From Providencia zhijiangensis (GTDB taxonomy: Bacteria; Pseudomonadota; Gammaproteobacteria; Enterobacterales; Enterobacteriaceae), in NCBI RefSeq assembly GCF_030315915.2, contig NZ_CP135990.1, positions 992,001 through 1,056,000 on the forward strand: DNA of 64,000 nucleotides, read 5' to 3'. A program made the translations under genes and the position numbers. Positions within the stretch are counted from its first letter, which is position 1. Every line of letters starts with the position of its first letter. The notes under the pieces are model-generated. The model saw nothing but the letters and a program-made list of their open reading frames with translations, made no database searches and was not told the DNA's origin. Shown piece after piece: positions 27,997 through 39,019 of the stretch.

Positions 27997-30117
27997 TTAC
28001 CAAGCGTAATCAAATGTGACAGTACCAGTTCGGCCTATACCATAAAAGCAGGCATCACTCATACCACAGGATGAAACATAATGTTTATCCATTAAGTTAT
28101 TCACGTTTAACTGTATCGTTGCGCCTTTCAACGATGGGGAAATATTGGCAAGTTCATAGCCAACCATCGCATCGTAAAGTGTTACCCCAGGCACAGAAAA
28201 GCTATTATCTGCCCCTGCTTTGCTGGATCCGATATAGCGCACTCCCGCTCCGGCTTTCAGTCCATTCAGCATTCCTGAATTTTCTTCATATTGTCCCCAA
28301 ACAGAGGCCATATTTTTAGGGATTCGAGGAAATTCTTTTCCTTTTTCAGCACTGTTTGCCGTTTCAAGCACTTTGGTTTTGGTATACGAATATGCCCCTG
28401 TAACGGCAAATTTGTCGGTGAGTTTACTGTTTATCTGGGCTTCCACACCTTTACTTTCACCCTTGCCGATTAGGGTCATATAGCCTAATTCAGAGTCGTA
28501 TTTAGGAATGTTTTTTTGCTCGATATGATAGAGAGATAAGGTCGCCAGCGTTTTTTGGTCAGAGGTGAGGTACTTAATACCGATTTCTGTTTGTTTTGCT
28601 GTTTTAGGATCAAACGGCTTACTTTCTGGCTTTCTGTTGGTTGCAAGATTTGGCTCAAAAGAGGTGCTGTAGCTAATATAAGGGGAAATACCATTATCAA
28701 ATGAGTATAACACCCCAACTAAGCCTGTTAGTTTGCCATCATTTTGTTTCGAGTTGTCACTGTTCGTTCTGTCTATCGTTTTTACTTCAATCCAGTCATA
28801 TCGGGTGCTAGCTAATAAGTTCCAGCTATTCCATTCAATTTGGTCTTGAATATAAATACCGATTTGATCGCTTTTTTGTAACTGGTCGGTGAATAGCGTC
28901 TGCTTGGATTCATCAATTTTCTGGTATTGGGGGTTACGCCAATCAATATCATAATTGCCGCTTCTGTCGCGCCAAAACTGTTTATCCTCTTTAGTCCATT
29001 TGTAATCGACGCCGACTAATAGTGTTTGATAAAGCCCCCCATTATCAATGTCAAAATTTAAATGGGTATCAACGCCAAATGTATTGAGTTTCGTTTTTTC
29101 GTGCTGAGCCATTCGTTTTAGTACATAAGGATAGTTTTTGGCTTCACTTGCTAACGTGTTAAATACTAAGTAATTATATTTTTCATCAATCTCTGCGTAG
29201 CGTGCCTTTTGGACCAGTGAAATTTTATCACTAAAATTGTGTTCAAATTCATACCCGATACTATGTTGTTTTTGTTTGGAAATATTATAGTCAGGATTGC
29301 TTATGTTGAAGTCTTGCGGAATTTTTCCTTCCGGGGTTGATTCAAGCGTGCCAACTTTAGGAAGAAAGTTTCGATAACCATTTTTCGGTGAGTTTTGTAA
29401 GTAAGCCAGAAGAGTGAAAGTTGTGTCTTCATTTAGGAATGATATGGAGGGAGCGATGGCATATTTTTCTTCTTCATAGTCTCGAACCTGAGTATCTTTC
29501 TTTTTTGCCAGGCCATTTAGACGGTAGAGGATATTTCCATCATCCGTTAGCTTGCCACCCAGATCAAAAAATCCTTCTGTTTTATTTCGATTACCGACCC
29601 GTAACTGAATTTTATTGATGCTCTGTGCGGTTGGTTTTTTGCTTGTCATAGCAATAACCCCACCAGGGCTTATTTGCCCATACTGCACAGATGCCGGTCC
29701 TTTAATCATCTCAATTCTGTCTAGAAACCAAGGCTCAGTTGTGCCCATTGACGAGGACGCATTTCCGCCAAAAGGAATGCCATCTAGAATTTTGTTCGCA
29801 TAATCAAAACCGCGACTGAATACCTCATCATTGCGATTCGAATCACCACGGTATTCGGTAACTACACCTGGTGTATACCTCAGTGCATCCACAACGGTTT
29901 CTGCCGCTCTGTTTTCTATTTGGGTTTTGGTTACCACATTTACCGTCTGTGGTATTTTCATTATCTCTGTATCATTCTTTGTTGCAGAAGATGTCGTTGT
30001 TGCGGTGTATGAATCACTTGAGCTTGGTGTAGTCACAACCAGAACATCAGTTGCTGAAGCCGCGAATGGCGAAACTATTAACAGTGATAGCGCTGATAGC
30101 TTATTTTTATTTAACAT
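27997..30117 (-). CDS. TonB-dependent siderophore receptor
   Basis: 706 aa outer-membrane receptor. Signal peptide ending SPFAASA, TonB box DVLVVT immediately after, a plug domain (PQTVNVVTKTQIEN to GGVIAMTSKKP), and a 22-strand barrel ending in an aromatic residue (TVTFDYAW). The C-terminal CFYGIGRTG and a Cys pair resemble FhuA/FoxA-type receptors for hydroxamate siderophores. The downstream Fes-like esterase argues for a catecholate ester, so the ligand is open. Three tandem Fur boxes upstream show iron control. Confidence 0.88.
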   Translation of the reverse strand: MLNKNKLSALSLLIVSPFAASATDVLVVTTPSSSDSYTATTTSSATKNDTEIMKIPQTVNVVTKTQIENRAAETVVDALRYTPGVVTEYRGDSNRNDEVFSRGFDYANKILDGIPFGGNASSSMGTTEPWFLDRIEMIKGPASVQYGQISPGGVIAMTSKKPTAQSINKIQLRVGNRNKTEGFFDLGGKLTDDGNILYRLNGLAKKKDTQVRDYEEEKYAIAPSISFLNEDTTFTLLAYLQNSPKNGYRNFLPKVGTLESTPEGKIPQDFNISNPDYNISKQKQHSIGYEFEHNFSDKISLVQKARYAEIDEKYNYLVFNTLASEAKNYPYVLKRMAQHEKTKLNTFGVDTHLNFDIDNGGLYQTLLVGVDYKWTKEDKQFWRDRSGNYDIDWRNPQYQKIDESKQTLFTDQLQKSDQIGIYIQDQIEWNSWNLLASTRYDWIEVKTIDRTNSDNSKQNDGKLTGLVGVLYSFDNGISPYISYSTSFEPNLATNRKPESKPFDPKTAKQTEIGIKYLTSDQKTLATLSLYHIEQKNIPKYDSELGYMTLIGKGESKGVEAQINSKLTDKFAVTGAYSYTKTKVLETANSAEKGKEFPRIPKNMASVWGQYEENSGMLNGLKAGAGVRYIGSSKAGADNSFSVPGVTLYDAMVGYELANISPSLKGATIQLNVNNLMDKHYVSSCGMSDACFYGIGRTGTVTFDYAW

Positions 30118-30235
30118 AGCAATACCTGTTCATCCCTATTTTTAACGTACGGTTCTAATATTTATTAGTAAAATCATATTGATGCATAGATTTATGCATT
30201 TGTGCTTTATTGAATATCATGTGTGTGATTTTATA

Positions 30236-30310
30236 TGATAATAATAATCATTTAAATAATTAATGATAATAATAATCATTTAGATAATTAATGATAATAA
30301 TAATCATTAA
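30236..30310. promoter_or_regulatory. three tandem Fur boxes in a 28-bp repeat
   Basis: GATAATAATAATCATT occurs identically at 30237-30252, 30265-30280 and 30293-30308, each unit separated by an exact 28-bp period with nearly identical spacers (TTAAATAATTAAT, TTAGATAATTAAT). The match to GATAATGATAATCATTATC is close. It lies upstream of the siderophore receptor. Confidence 0.9.
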
Positions 30311-30624
30311 GAATACCATATGATAATTAATCAGTTTTTTATGTTTTAGAAAGTCAGGATTTCAACCAGATTGCTCTTTGCTCAATGAGGCAACTATCAA
30401 CGCATTTCATCAGCGCATCTAATACTTCGGTCTGAATAGGGTTATAAGATTCGGCTTGTGATTTTGATTGGCGGATATATTGGGTCAGGGAAATGGGGCT
30501 TCTCGATCGTGAAAAAGGTATTTTCATTTTTCGAGGAGTAAGGAGTGTAACGAAAAGAGCTAGACATAATGAAATGCCCACTAGCTATTGGGGCGCTTCA
30601 TTAATCGGGAGGGGATAAAATGGG
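30311..30624. other. intergenic stretch without convincing gene
   Basis: A degenerate Fur-like half (TATGATAATTAATCA) starts near 30319. A 75-codon GTG reading frame on the minus strand (30354-30581) has no ribosome binding site or recognisable family and is not called. Confidence 0.5.
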
Positions 30625-31020
30625 TTATTTGGCTGGTTTATCAACGTTATTTTTCAGTAAATCATGCAGATACTGATTGGCGCTGGTGACTTTACCTTGG
30701 GCATCGGTGACTTGATACTCTTCTCCGGTGATAGAGGATTTGGATGCCACATTGTCAATAAACTGCTCTGTTGTCTGTAAGCGCTTTTCGGTTTTACCTA
30801 GCTTTAAACGCAAATGGGATTCAGCTTCTGGTGCGGAATGACCGGAACCATTACGCGTGAACGTTAAATTCTGCTGTTTGCCCAATTCCGTTAACAACGC
30901 TTCAGTCCGCGTTTTCTCTTCTGGGCTTAGCGCAAGGGCTTTGGTGGTGACGAAAATAGTTAAAAAAATCACTAAGATTGAAGCAAAACGGCGAGAAGCT
31001 TGAGTCAGTAACGATTGCAC
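30625..31020 (-). CDS. YfeK-like exported protein (DUF5329)
   Basis: 131 aa with an N-terminal signal segment (about residues 12-30). It shares with E. coli YfeK the pattern FTRNGSGHSAPEAESHLRLK, TEQFIDNVASKSSITG and a lysine-rich tail. The role of the family is unknown; a periplasmic location is likely. It stands alone between the iron genes and kdpE. Confidence 0.8.
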   Translation of the reverse strand: MQSLLTQASRRFASILVIFLTIFVTTKALALSPEEKTRTEALLTELGKQQNLTFTRNGSGHSAPEAESHLRLKLGKTEKRLQTTEQFIDNVASKSSITGEEYQVTDAQGKVTSANQYLHDLLKNNVDKPAK

Positions 31021-31135
31021 AGGAAACGCTCCGATAAGTTAAGATTGGAGAGATTATAGGCAGCCGAGATGAATAAACTATCAGTAATAGTCTGAGAATC
31101 ATGTTTTAAGACAAACTTAGGTTTTAAGGCATAAA

Positions 31136-31819
31136 TTAAGGCATAAAACGGTAGCCAATACCGGTTTCAGTTAAAAGATGTTCGGGGCGAGCAGGGTCAT
31201 TTTCCAACTTCTGGCGTAAATGCCCCATATAAATGCGTAGATAATGATTATGTTCGACGTAACTTGGCCCCCAGACTTGCAGCAACAAATGGCGCTGAGT
31301 GAGCACTTTTCCGCTATTGGCGACGAGTTCGCTAAGTAACCGAAACTCAATGGGGGTGAGATGCAGCTCTTCGCTGCCTTTAGTCACGATACGGTTGATG
31401 AAATCCACCGTGACATCGCCAAATTGAAAAATCGGGCTTTCTTGACCGGCTTTACCAAAGCGACGCAAAGCGACTCGGACACGGGCGAGTAATTCACTGA
31501 TACCAAAAGGTTTCGTTAAATAATCATCGGCACCCGCATCAAGAGCGGCCACTTTTTGGGACTCTTCTTCACGAGCAGAAAGTACGATCAACGGAATACT
31601 GCTCCATTGGCGTAAATCACGGATCAAATCCAATCCATCACCGTCGGGTAATCCAAGATCTAAAATCACCAAATCAGGCTGACGAGTACCAGCTTCTATG
31701 AGTCCTCGTTGGTAATTTTCAGCTTCAAAAATTTTCCAGCCTTCACCCTCCAACGCTAATCGAACAAAGCGGCGGATCTCTTTTTCATCTTCAATGATCA
31801 GGATTTGATGGGAACTCAC
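31136..31819 (-). CDS. kdpE: KdpE, potassium response regulator
   Basis: 227 aa OmpR-type regulator. Receiver domain with Asp54 (VILDLGLPDG) as the phosphoacceptor, then a winged-helix DNA-binding domain (LTPIEFRLLSELVANSGKVL). It activates kdpFABC when phosphorylated by KdpD. It lies 16 bp after kdpD. Confidence 0.97.
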   Translation of the reverse strand: MSSHQILIIEDEKEIRRFVRLALEGEGWKIFEAENYQRGLIEAGTRQPDLVILDLGLPDGDGLDLIRDLRQWSSIPLIVLSAREEESQKVAALDAGADDYLTKPFGISELLARVRVALRRFGKAGQESPIFQFGDVTVDFINRIVTKGSEELHLTPIEFRLLSELVANSGKVLTQRHLLLQVWGPSYVEHNHYLRIYMGHLRQKLENDPARPEHLLTETGIGYRFMP

Positions 31820-31835
31820 AGTCTGCTAAGTGCTC

Positions 31836-34535
31836 CTAAATTTCGTTTTCGCTTTCGTTTTCAATCTCGGGTAACGGCTTTAATGGCAAAATAAAATGGA
31901 AGCTGGCGCCACCTTTTTCATTATTTTCAGCCCAAATTTCCCCTTCATGGAGATGGATAATAGCACGACAGATAGCTAAACCTAAGCCAACTCCCGGAAT
32001 TGCTGATTCTTTTTGTGCGCGGGAAAATTTATCGAAAATGGTTTTTTCTTGCCCGTCGGGAATGGCATTGCTGGCATCCCACACTTCGATATGGGCTTTT
32101 TGTGATTCGATAGACGCACGAATACCAATTGGGGTGTCGCTATCACTGTATTTTATGGCATTTTCGAGCAAGTTAATGATGACGCGCTCAATCAAATTGC
32201 CGTCACAATACAAGAGTAAATCGGCTGGAATATCAATATCAAGTGGGTGACTATCTAAAGTGTAGTCCAAGATGCGAACTGCGCTGCTCGTAATTTCTTG
32301 CAGAGATTCCCATTCCAAATTTGGGTGGATCCCCCCAGATTGTAAGCGAGCCATATCCAATAAATTATTCACTAATCGCGAAGTGCTTAACACCTGTTGG
32401 CGCATCTGGCTGACTTGTGCGGTGAGCGGTGAATTTTCGGCTGATAACTCCAACATCAAAATTTCACTTTGACCAAATAAAACAGTCAGTGGCGTTTTGA
32501 GATCATGGGATAAGGCTGCCAGCAGTGAATTTCGTAATTGCTCCCGTTCAACATCCAGTTTGGCTCTCTCTGCTTGTTTGGTCAGTTGCAGGCGGGAAAG
32601 GCTGCTGGCGATTAATCCGGTAAAGGTTTGCAACATACGCTGCTGTTCGGGGATCAATAATTGGCGAATATTACGCGGCTCAATGGCGAGCACGGCAAGG
32701 GTTTCATCCGCCGTTGTGATGGGCTGTAATTGGTACGGCACGCTGGGAAGTGTGTCCGTCCCTGCACCTGCAGGCTGGCGCTTATCGAAGCTCCATTTTG
32801 CGATCGCTTTGTCGATTTGCAACTGGCTATAACCTTCGCATTGTAATGGCGTCAGTTGGTTGTTTTCATCGGGGAGTAGCAAACAGGTTTTTGCCTGAAA
32901 GGCGTTGTTTAAAAAGTGGTAGCCAGTTTTACCGATATCTTCCGTGCTGAGGGCTTGACCTAGCTCTTTGGTCATTTCATATAAATGGCGCGTGCGTTGT
33001 TCTCGATAACGGGCAATTCTTGCCTGATAGCGCATACCTGCGGTTAAGTTCCCGACAACCACCCCCACAATCAGCATTACGGTAAAAGTCACCAGATACT
33101 GCATATCCATGATAGCCAAAGAGAAATGAGGCTGAACAAAGAATAAGTCAAAACTAATCACGTTGACTAATGCGGCGAAAACGGAAGGGCGGCGACCGTA
33201 AAATAACGCGACTAATACCACTCCCAATAAATAGAGGGTGACTAAGTTGGCTTTATCCAGCGCCAATAAGAAGGTTCGAGAAAATAGGGTGATAGCCGCA
33301 CACATGGCGATCGCCATTAAATAGCCATTGACATCAGAGCGCCATTTTTCGGTAAACGGCTTTCTTTCTGGCTCTTTATCCCAATCGCTTTTTTCTTCAA
33401 GGGCGACAATGATCAAATCTAAATCAGGCCCGAGTTTACCTAGCCTATCCGCAAAACCTTGGTGTAAATTGAATTTATACCATTTGCGATGTTTATCCCG
33501 TCGGCCGATCAAAATTTTACCGAGGTTATGCTCCCGTGCGTAACGCAAAATGGCTTTTTCTTCATTAGGATCAGAAAGGGTGGTGGTTTCTGCGCCTAAA
33601 TCTTGCGCTAGCCTCAAGGCTTTTAAAATAGCTCGGCGCTGATTTTCAGGAAGTTGGTGTAAGGTTGGGGTTTCTACATACACCGCATGCCAAACACTGC
33701 CGAACTTAGCGGCAAGGCGAGCGGCGGCGCGAACCAGTTTTTCATTGCCTGTATTATGCCCGATGCATAAAAGTAATCCGTCGCGGGTATGCCAAACGGG
33801 GGCTTCGCCTTTACCATCACGAAACTCACGCATTTGGTCATCAACGCGATCAGCTGTGCGGCGTAGGGCTAATTCCCGTAAAGCAATTAAGTTTCCTTTA
33901 CGGAAAAAATGCTCGATAGCACGTTCAGCCTGTCCCGGAATATACACTTTGCCTTCTTTTAAACGTTGGCGCAGATCATCTGGGGGTAAATCCACTAAAA
34001 CCACTTCATTGGCGGCATCAAAAATATGGTCAGGCACCGTTTCGCGCACGCGGATACCGGTGATGCTGCCGACAATGTCATTTAAGCTTTCAATATGTTG
34101 AACGTTAACGGTGGTGAGAACGTCAATGCCCGCATCCAGTAATTCTTCGACATCTTGCCAGCGCTTAGGGTGGCGGCTGCCGTTTGGATTACTGAAGGCA
34201 AGTTCATCCATCAAGATAATGGCAGGATGCCTTGCCAATGCTGCATCAATATCGAAGGCGTGCAGGCGACGCCCTCGATGGCTGATTTTTAACGGAGGAA
34301 GTTGCGGGAGCCCATCCAGCAGTGCGGCGGTTTCTTCTCGTTCATGAGTTTCGACCACGCCAATCAACACGTCTAACCCTTGTGCTCGAAGGCGTTGCGC
34401 TTCTTGCAACATGGCATAAGTTTTCCCGACACCGGCGCAAGCACCGAAGAAAATCTTAAGTTTGCCACGTCCACTTTCGTTTGCCTTTACCAACAGGTCA
34501 TCTGGGTTTGGGCGGATAGGCTCCTGATTATTCAT
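31836..34535 (-). CDS. kdpD: KdpD, potassium-sensing histidine kinase
   Basis: 899 aa. The N-terminal KdpD domain has Walker A GACAGVGKT (31-39), then a universal-stress-protein-like domain, four membrane helices (about 400-500), a GAF-like domain, and a kinase with His677 (SHDLKTPLTV) and a C-terminal ATP-binding domain (GVGLGLAIC). It senses low potassium or osmotic stress. It follows kdpC with an 8-bp gap, so kdpFABC and kdpDE are probably one transcript. Confidence 0.97.
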   Translation of the reverse strand: MNNQEPIRPNPDDLLVKANESGRGKLKIFFGACAGVGKTYAMLQEAQRLRAQGLDVLIGVVETHEREETAALLDGLPQLPPLKISHRGRRLHAFDIDAALARHPAIILMDELAFSNPNGSRHPKRWQDVEELLDAGIDVLTTVNVQHIESLNDIVGSITGIRVRETVPDHIFDAANEVVLVDLPPDDLRQRLKEGKVYIPGQAERAIEHFFRKGNLIALRELALRRTADRVDDQMREFRDGKGEAPVWHTRDGLLLCIGHNTGNEKLVRAAARLAAKFGSVWHAVYVETPTLHQLPENQRRAILKALRLAQDLGAETTTLSDPNEEKAILRYAREHNLGKILIGRRDKHRKWYKFNLHQGFADRLGKLGPDLDLIIVALEEKSDWDKEPERKPFTEKWRSDVNGYLMAIAMCAAITLFSRTFLLALDKANLVTLYLLGVVLVALFYGRRPSVFAALVNVISFDLFFVQPHFSLAIMDMQYLVTFTVMLIVGVVVGNLTAGMRYQARIARYREQRTRHLYEMTKELGQALSTEDIGKTGYHFLNNAFQAKTCLLLPDENNQLTPLQCEGYSQLQIDKAIAKWSFDKRQPAGAGTDTLPSVPYQLQPITTADETLAVLAIEPRNIRQLLIPEQQRMLQTFTGLIASSLSRLQLTKQAERAKLDVEREQLRNSLLAALSHDLKTPLTVLFGQSEILMLELSAENSPLTAQVSQMRQQVLSTSRLVNNLLDMARLQSGGIHPNLEWESLQEITSSAVRILDYTLDSHPLDIDIPADLLLYCDGNLIERVIINLLENAIKYSDSDTPIGIRASIESQKAHIEVWDASNAIPDGQEKTIFDKFSRAQKESAIPGVGLGLAICRAIIHLHEGEIWAENNEKGGASFHFILPLKPLPEIENESENEI

Positions 34536-34543
34536 AACTGACC

Positions 34544-35137
34544 TCAGTGATTTTGACTGTTAGCTTCCCGTTGATAGGTATCAAGGGCAAGGTTTAACTC
34601 TAATACGTTGACGACCGGCTCTCCTAAAAATCGAAACAGAGGAGATTGCGTATTATCAGTGATCAACGATTTTACCTTGTCTATCGATAACTGTCTGTTT
34701 TTGGCAATACGTGGCGCTTGATATAACGCAGCGGCAACGGAAATATGTGGATCTAGCCCGCTGGAAGAGGCAGTCAGTAAATCTACAGGCAGAATATCAC
34801 CACCATCGGGTTCATGCTGTTTCAATGCGACTGAGCGCTCAGTCAATTCCTTGGTTAACAGTGGGTTGCTGATGGCTAAGTTGCTGCCACCAGAGGCCAG
34901 TGCGTTATAAGGCATTTCAGCTGTCACAGACGGGCGACCATAAAAGTAATTGTCATTTTGGTAAGACTGCCCAATCAGTGATGAACCGATAACGCGATTA
35001 TCTTGCAAGATCAGTGAGCCCATCGATTGAGTTGGAAAAATAACATTAGCGAGCCCAGTCACAAGCAGCGGATAAGCAATCCCAGTCACCAGCGTTAACA
35101 GAACTAAAATCATTAATGAAGAACGAAACATGCTCAT
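34544..35137 (-). CDS. kdpC: KdpC, potassium-transporting ATPase subunit C
   Basis: 197 aa from the ATG at 35137, chosen because AAGGAG lies seven bases upstream; a longer reading to 35206 overlaps kdpB and is unlikely. One N-terminal membrane helix and a periplasmic domain with GSSLIGQSY and SGLDPHISVAAAL. KdpC stabilises the KdpFABC complex. Confidence 0.95.
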   Translation of the reverse strand: MSMFRSSLMILVLLTLVTGIAYPLLVTGLANVIFPTQSMGSLILQDNRVIGSSLIGQSYQNDNYFYGRPSVTAEMPYNALASGGSNLAISNPLLTKELTERSVALKQHEPDGGDILPVDLLTASSSGLDPHISVAAALYQAPRIAKNRQLSIDKVKSLITDNTQSPLFRFLGEPVVNVLELNLALDTYQREANSQNH

Positions 35138-35147
35138 AATAGGCTCC

Positions 35148-37211
35148 TTAAATACCAAACAAGCTGATGAACATATCGATAAGTTTGATCCCCACAAATG
35201 GGACAATCAAGCCACCTAACCCATACAGGCTCAAGTTACGCTGTAAAAGTGATTGAGAACTCATTGGGCGATAATTCACCCCTTTTAATGCCAGTGGAAT
35301 TAAGAACACGATAATCAAGGCATTAAAAATAACCGCCGACAGCAATGCCGAAGCTGGTGAGTGCAACTGCATAATATTCAAGGCATTGAGTTGTGGCCAT
35401 GTGACCGCAAAACAGGCTGGAATAATCGCGAAGTATTTGGCGATATCGTTGGCAATACTGAATGTGGTCAATGAACCGCGAGTCATCAGCATCTGTTTAC
35501 CGATATGCACGACTTCAATCAGCTTGGTTGGGTTGGAATCTAAATCCACCATGTTACCGGCTTCTTTCGCCGCTTGCGTACCCGAGTTCATGGCAACCGC
35601 CACATCCGCTTGTGCTAATGCAGGGGCATCGTTGGTACCGTCTCCGGTCATGGCCACTAAGCGCCCTTCCGATTGATATTGTCGGATCAGCGCCAGTTTT
35701 GCTTCTGGGGTGGCTTCAGCGAGGAAATCATCCACGCCTGCTTCTGCGGCGATTGCTGCCGCGGTCAGGTGATTATCCCCCGTGATCATCACGGTTTTGA
35801 TCCCCATCGCACGCATTTGTGCAAAACGCTCTTTCATGCCGCCTTTGACGATGTCTTTGAGCGCCACGACGCCGAGCACCGTTTGGCTATCAACCACCAC
35901 TAACGGTGTTCCCCCTGTCTGCGCCACTTGTTCAACAAGTTTATCGGCTTCGACAGGAAATTTGCCGTGGTTAGCTTCAACATAACGGCGAATAGCGTCG
36001 GCAGAACCTTTACGGATCATGCGTTCGCCGACGTTGACACCGCTCATGCGAGTCATGGCGGAGAAGGGCACAAAGGTGGCGTTCATGGCGTGGATATCGC
36101 GTTCGCGTAAATTGAATTTCTGTTTTGCCAGCACCACAATACTGCGCCCTTCAGGGGTTTCATCCGCTAGAGAGGAGAGTTGAGCGGCGTCCGCTAATTG
36201 TTGCTCGGAGACACCACTTAACGGTAAAAACTCAGAGGCTTGACGGTTTCCGAGGGTAATGGTACCCGTTTTGTCCAGTAACAGGACATCAACGTCTCCC
36301 GCTGCTTCCACGGCGCGCCCGCTGGTGGCAATCACGTTGGCACCCAGCATACGGCTCATTCCGGCAACCCCAATGGAAGATAGTAGCCCGCCAATGGTGG
36401 TTGGGATCAGACAGATAAGTAACGCAATCAACACAATGATAGAGACTGCACCACCGGCACCCGCGTATTCAGTAGCAAACAAGGTGAATGGATATAACGT
36501 TGCACAGACTAAAACAAAGATAATGGTCAGTGCGGTTAATAAGATAGTGAGCGCGATTTCATTGGGGGTTTTACGGCGTTGTGCGCCTTCTACCATGGAG
36601 ATCATGCGATCTAAGAATGTTTCGCCTGGGTTAACCGTACATTCGACGATCAGCCAGTCAGAGAGTACGCGAGTTCCCCCCGTGACCGATGAAAAGTCTC
36701 CACCGGATTCACGGATCACGGGGGCGGATTCACCGGTGATCGCACTTTCATCTACGGAGGCGCCACCTTCAATCACTTCACCATCACAAGGGATGGTTTC
36801 CCCTGCGCGGATCAGGACGATATCGCCTTTACGCAGTTGGTCTGAACTGACCATTTCTTGCGGTGCATCGAGAGAGGCAGTCGCCAGCTTGGTTGCTCGG
36901 CTTTGCTGTTTTACGCCTTTTAAACTCTGAGCTTGCGCTTTACTACGACCTTCCGCTAAAGCTTCTGCAAAGTTGGCAAATAGCACAGTAAACCATAGCC
37001 ATAAAGTGACCATGCCACTAAACCAAGCGTTGCCTTCACTATAGCCAGCGACCATCGCTATCCATAATAAAGTGGTAATAATACTGCCGATGTAAACCAC
37101 GAACATAACTGGGTTACGCCATTGTGCTTGTGGTGTCAGTTTTTTAATGGCATCAATTGTCGATTGGCGAACCAGTTTGCTACCAAATAATTGTGTTTTT
37201 TGATTTTTCAT
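35148..37211 (-). CDS. kdpB: KdpB, P-type ATPase catalytic subunit
   Basis: 687 aa P-type ATPase. The phosphorylation motif [10 protein letters not shown], the TGES actuator motif ([11 protein letters not shown]) and the hinge [15 protein letters not shown] are present. It couples ATP hydrolysis to potassium import by KdpA. It is 13 bp downstream of kdpA. Confidence 0.97.
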   Translation of the reverse strand: MKNQKTQLFGSKLVRQSTIDAIKKLTPQAQWRNPVMFVVYIGSIITTLLWIAMVAGYSEGNAWFSGMVTLWLWFTVLFANFAEALAEGRSKAQAQSLKGVKQQSRATKLATASLDAPQEMVSSDQLRKGDIVLIRAGETIPCDGEVIEGGASVDESAITGESAPVIRESGGDFSSVTGGTRVLSDWLIVECTVNPGETFLDRMISMVEGAQRRKTPNEIALTILLTALTIIFVLVCATLYPFTLFATEYAGAGGAVSIIVLIALLICLIPTTIGGLLSSIGVAGMSRMLGANVIATSGRAVEAAGDVDVLLLDKTGTITLGNRQASEFLPLSGVSEQQLADAAQLSSLADETPEGRSIVVLAKQKFNLRERDIHAMNATFVPFSAMTRMSGVNVGERMIRKGSADAIRRYVEANHGKFPVEADKLVEQVAQTGGTPLVVVDSQTVLGVVALKDIVKGGMKERFAQMRAMGIKTVMITGDNHLTAAAIAAEAGVDDFLAEATPEAKLALIRQYQSEGRLVAMTGDGTNDAPALAQADVAVAMNSGTQAAKEAGNMVDLDSNPTKLIEVVHIGKQMLMTRGSLTTFSIANDIAKYFAIIPACFAVTWPQLNALNIMQLHSPASALLSAVIFNALIIVFLIPLALKGVNYRPMSSQSLLQRNLSLYGLGGLIVPFVGIKLIDMFISLFGI

Positions 37212-37224
37212 TTTTTCACCCTCA

Positions 37225-38928
37225 TTATGCCGCTAACCAAATTTGCAGATGTTCTGCGATTGGCCCTAACGCAAGCGCAGGGACAAAAGTCAGTGCACCA
37301 ATGAGAAGAACAGTCATGATTAATAAACCGATAAACAGTGGACCGTGTGTCGGCAATGTTGCAAGGCTGGCGGCTTGTGGTTTTTTTACTGCCATAGAGC
37401 CTGCAATCGCTAATACTGGGAAAATCACACCGAAACGCCCAAGGAACATAGCTAATGCCAGCATCACGTTGTAATACGGCGTGTTCGCGCTTAATCCTGC
37501 AAAGGCGCTGCCGTTGTTATTAGCGGCGGATGAGAAGGCATATAGCACTTCGCTAAATCCGTGAGCGCCCGGGTTAAGAATGCCGGCGCGTCCTGCTTCG
37601 GTCATTAGTGAAATAGTGGTACCGAGTAGCACTAAAGTTGGAGTGACAAGGATGGCCAGTGCCACCATTTTCATTTCACGTACTTCGATTTTTTTACCGA
37701 GGTATTCAGGAGTACGACCAATCATCAATCCCGCTAAGAACACAGCAAGTAAAACAAACAGCAACATACCGTATAAACCTGAACCGACGCCCCCAAAGAC
37801 CACTTCACCTATTTGCATTAGCCACATAGGGACCATGCCACCTAATGCAGTGTAAGAATCGTGCATTGAGTTGACTGCACCACAAGATGCCGCGGTGGTG
37901 ACAACGGCATACAGCGCAGATCCTAATGTACCAAAGCGGTTCTCTTTTCCTTCAAGGTTAGCGGTGCTGCTTGCGTGCAACTCGCCTAAGAATGGGTTGC
38001 CGACATATTCTTCATGGATCACAACGGCGGCGGCAATCACGAAAATAATCGCCATTGCCCATAACAGGGCGTGACCTTGTTTGTTATCACAAACGGTACG
38101 ACCAAAAGCAAAGCAAAGTGCCGTTGGAATAAGAAAGATAGCCAGCATTTGAACAAAGTTGCTTAATGCCGTTGGGTTTTCAAATGGGTGAGATGAGTTA
38201 GCCCCAAAGAATCCGCCACCGTTAGTTCCCAATAATTTGATGGCTTCTTGGGACGCAACAGGCCCCATTGGTAACAGTTGTGGCGCACTATCAAGGTTGT
38301 TACTCAAAACATAAGGGGAGAAGTTTTGAATAACCCCTTGGCTGACAAAGAATAAAGCGAAAATAATGGATAATGGCAGCAGGAGATACAGCGTGATACG
38401 CGCTAAATCAACCCAAGCATTACCAATCGTTTTGCTGCCGTGGCGTGAAAATGCACGAATAAGTGCAAACACGACGGCGATCCCTGTGGCTGCCGAAAGG
38501 AAGTTTTGTACGGTTAACCCGACCATTTGGCTCAGGTAACTTAGGGTATTTTCCCCGCTATAAGATTGCCAGTTGGTATTAGCCACAAAACTAATGGCTG
38601 TGTTGAAAGCTAAGTCCCAGCTCATTCCCGGATAATGTTGGGGGTTGAGCGGTAATGAGCCTTGGCACATTAAAATAACGAATAGTAAGCCAAAACCCAG
38701 TAGGTTAAATAGCAAAATGGCGATGGCATATTGCCAGTAATTCATCTCAGGGAGATCGCGCCCCACTTGTTTGATTCCGCTTAATCGCCAGAATACCGAT
38801 TCACTTTTGGCAATAGCACGCGGCATATCACCATCAATCAGATAAGCAATAAAGTTGCCGAGTGGTTTTGCTAACAGCATAAGAACCAGTAAAAAACTGG
38901 CGATCAATAAAAACGCATAGGTGGCCAT
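37225..38928 (-). CDS. kdpA: KdpA, potassium-binding channel-like subunit
   Basis: 567 aa from the ATG at 38928; an upstream start at 38958 would run back into kdpF. Ten or more membrane helices with the pore-loop repeats, including [20 protein letters not shown]-like and [10 protein letters not shown] segments. The start lies one base after the kdpF stop. Confidence 0.96.
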   Translation of the reverse strand: MATYAFLLIASFLLVLMLLAKPLGNFIAYLIDGDMPRAIAKSESVFWRLSGIKQVGRDLPEMNYWQYAIAILLFNLLGFGLLFVILMCQGSLPLNPQHYPGMSWDLAFNTAISFVANTNWQSYSGENTLSYLSQMVGLTVQNFLSAATGIAVVFALIRAFSRHGSKTIGNAWVDLARITLYLLLPLSIIFALFFVSQGVIQNFSPYVLSNNLDSAPQLLPMGPVASQEAIKLLGTNGGGFFGANSSHPFENPTALSNFVQMLAIFLIPTALCFAFGRTVCDNKQGHALLWAMAIIFVIAAAVVIHEEYVGNPFLGELHASSTANLEGKENRFGTLGSALYAVVTTAASCGAVNSMHDSYTALGGMVPMWLMQIGEVVFGGVGSGLYGMLLFVLLAVFLAGLMIGRTPEYLGKKIEVREMKMVALAILVTPTLVLLGTTISLMTEAGRAGILNPGAHGFSEVLYAFSSAANNNGSAFAGLSANTPYYNVMLALAMFLGRFGVIFPVLAIAGSMAVKKPQAASLATLPTHGPLFIGLLIMTVLLIGALTFVPALALGPIAEHLQIWLAA

Positions 38929-38929
38929 A

Positions 38930-39019
38930 TCAGAAATTCTCCGCGTTGAGCAGGGCATAAATCAGATAAACCAGCAGTACAACAACAAGAACTGCCCCAG
39001 AAATGGAAAGTAGTGACAT
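38930..39019 (-). CDS. kdpF: KdpF, small stabilising subunit
   Basis: 29 aa, a single membrane helix: [19 protein letters not shown] opens it and LLNAENF closes it. AAGGAGATAACA lies before the ATG. It is the first gene of the kdp operon, ends one base before the kdpA ATG, and matches E. coli KdpF in size and type. Confidence 0.92.
   Translation of the reverse strand: MSLLSISGAVLVVVLLVYLIYALLNAENF

Noticed and set aside
30236-30310. 28-bp repeats as a CRISPR array
   Set aside because: Units are contiguous with no unique spacers and contain Fur boxes.
30354-30581. 75-codon minus-strand frame downstream of the YfeK-like gene
   Set aside because: GTG start without a ribosome binding site and no recognisable family; too weak to call a gene.
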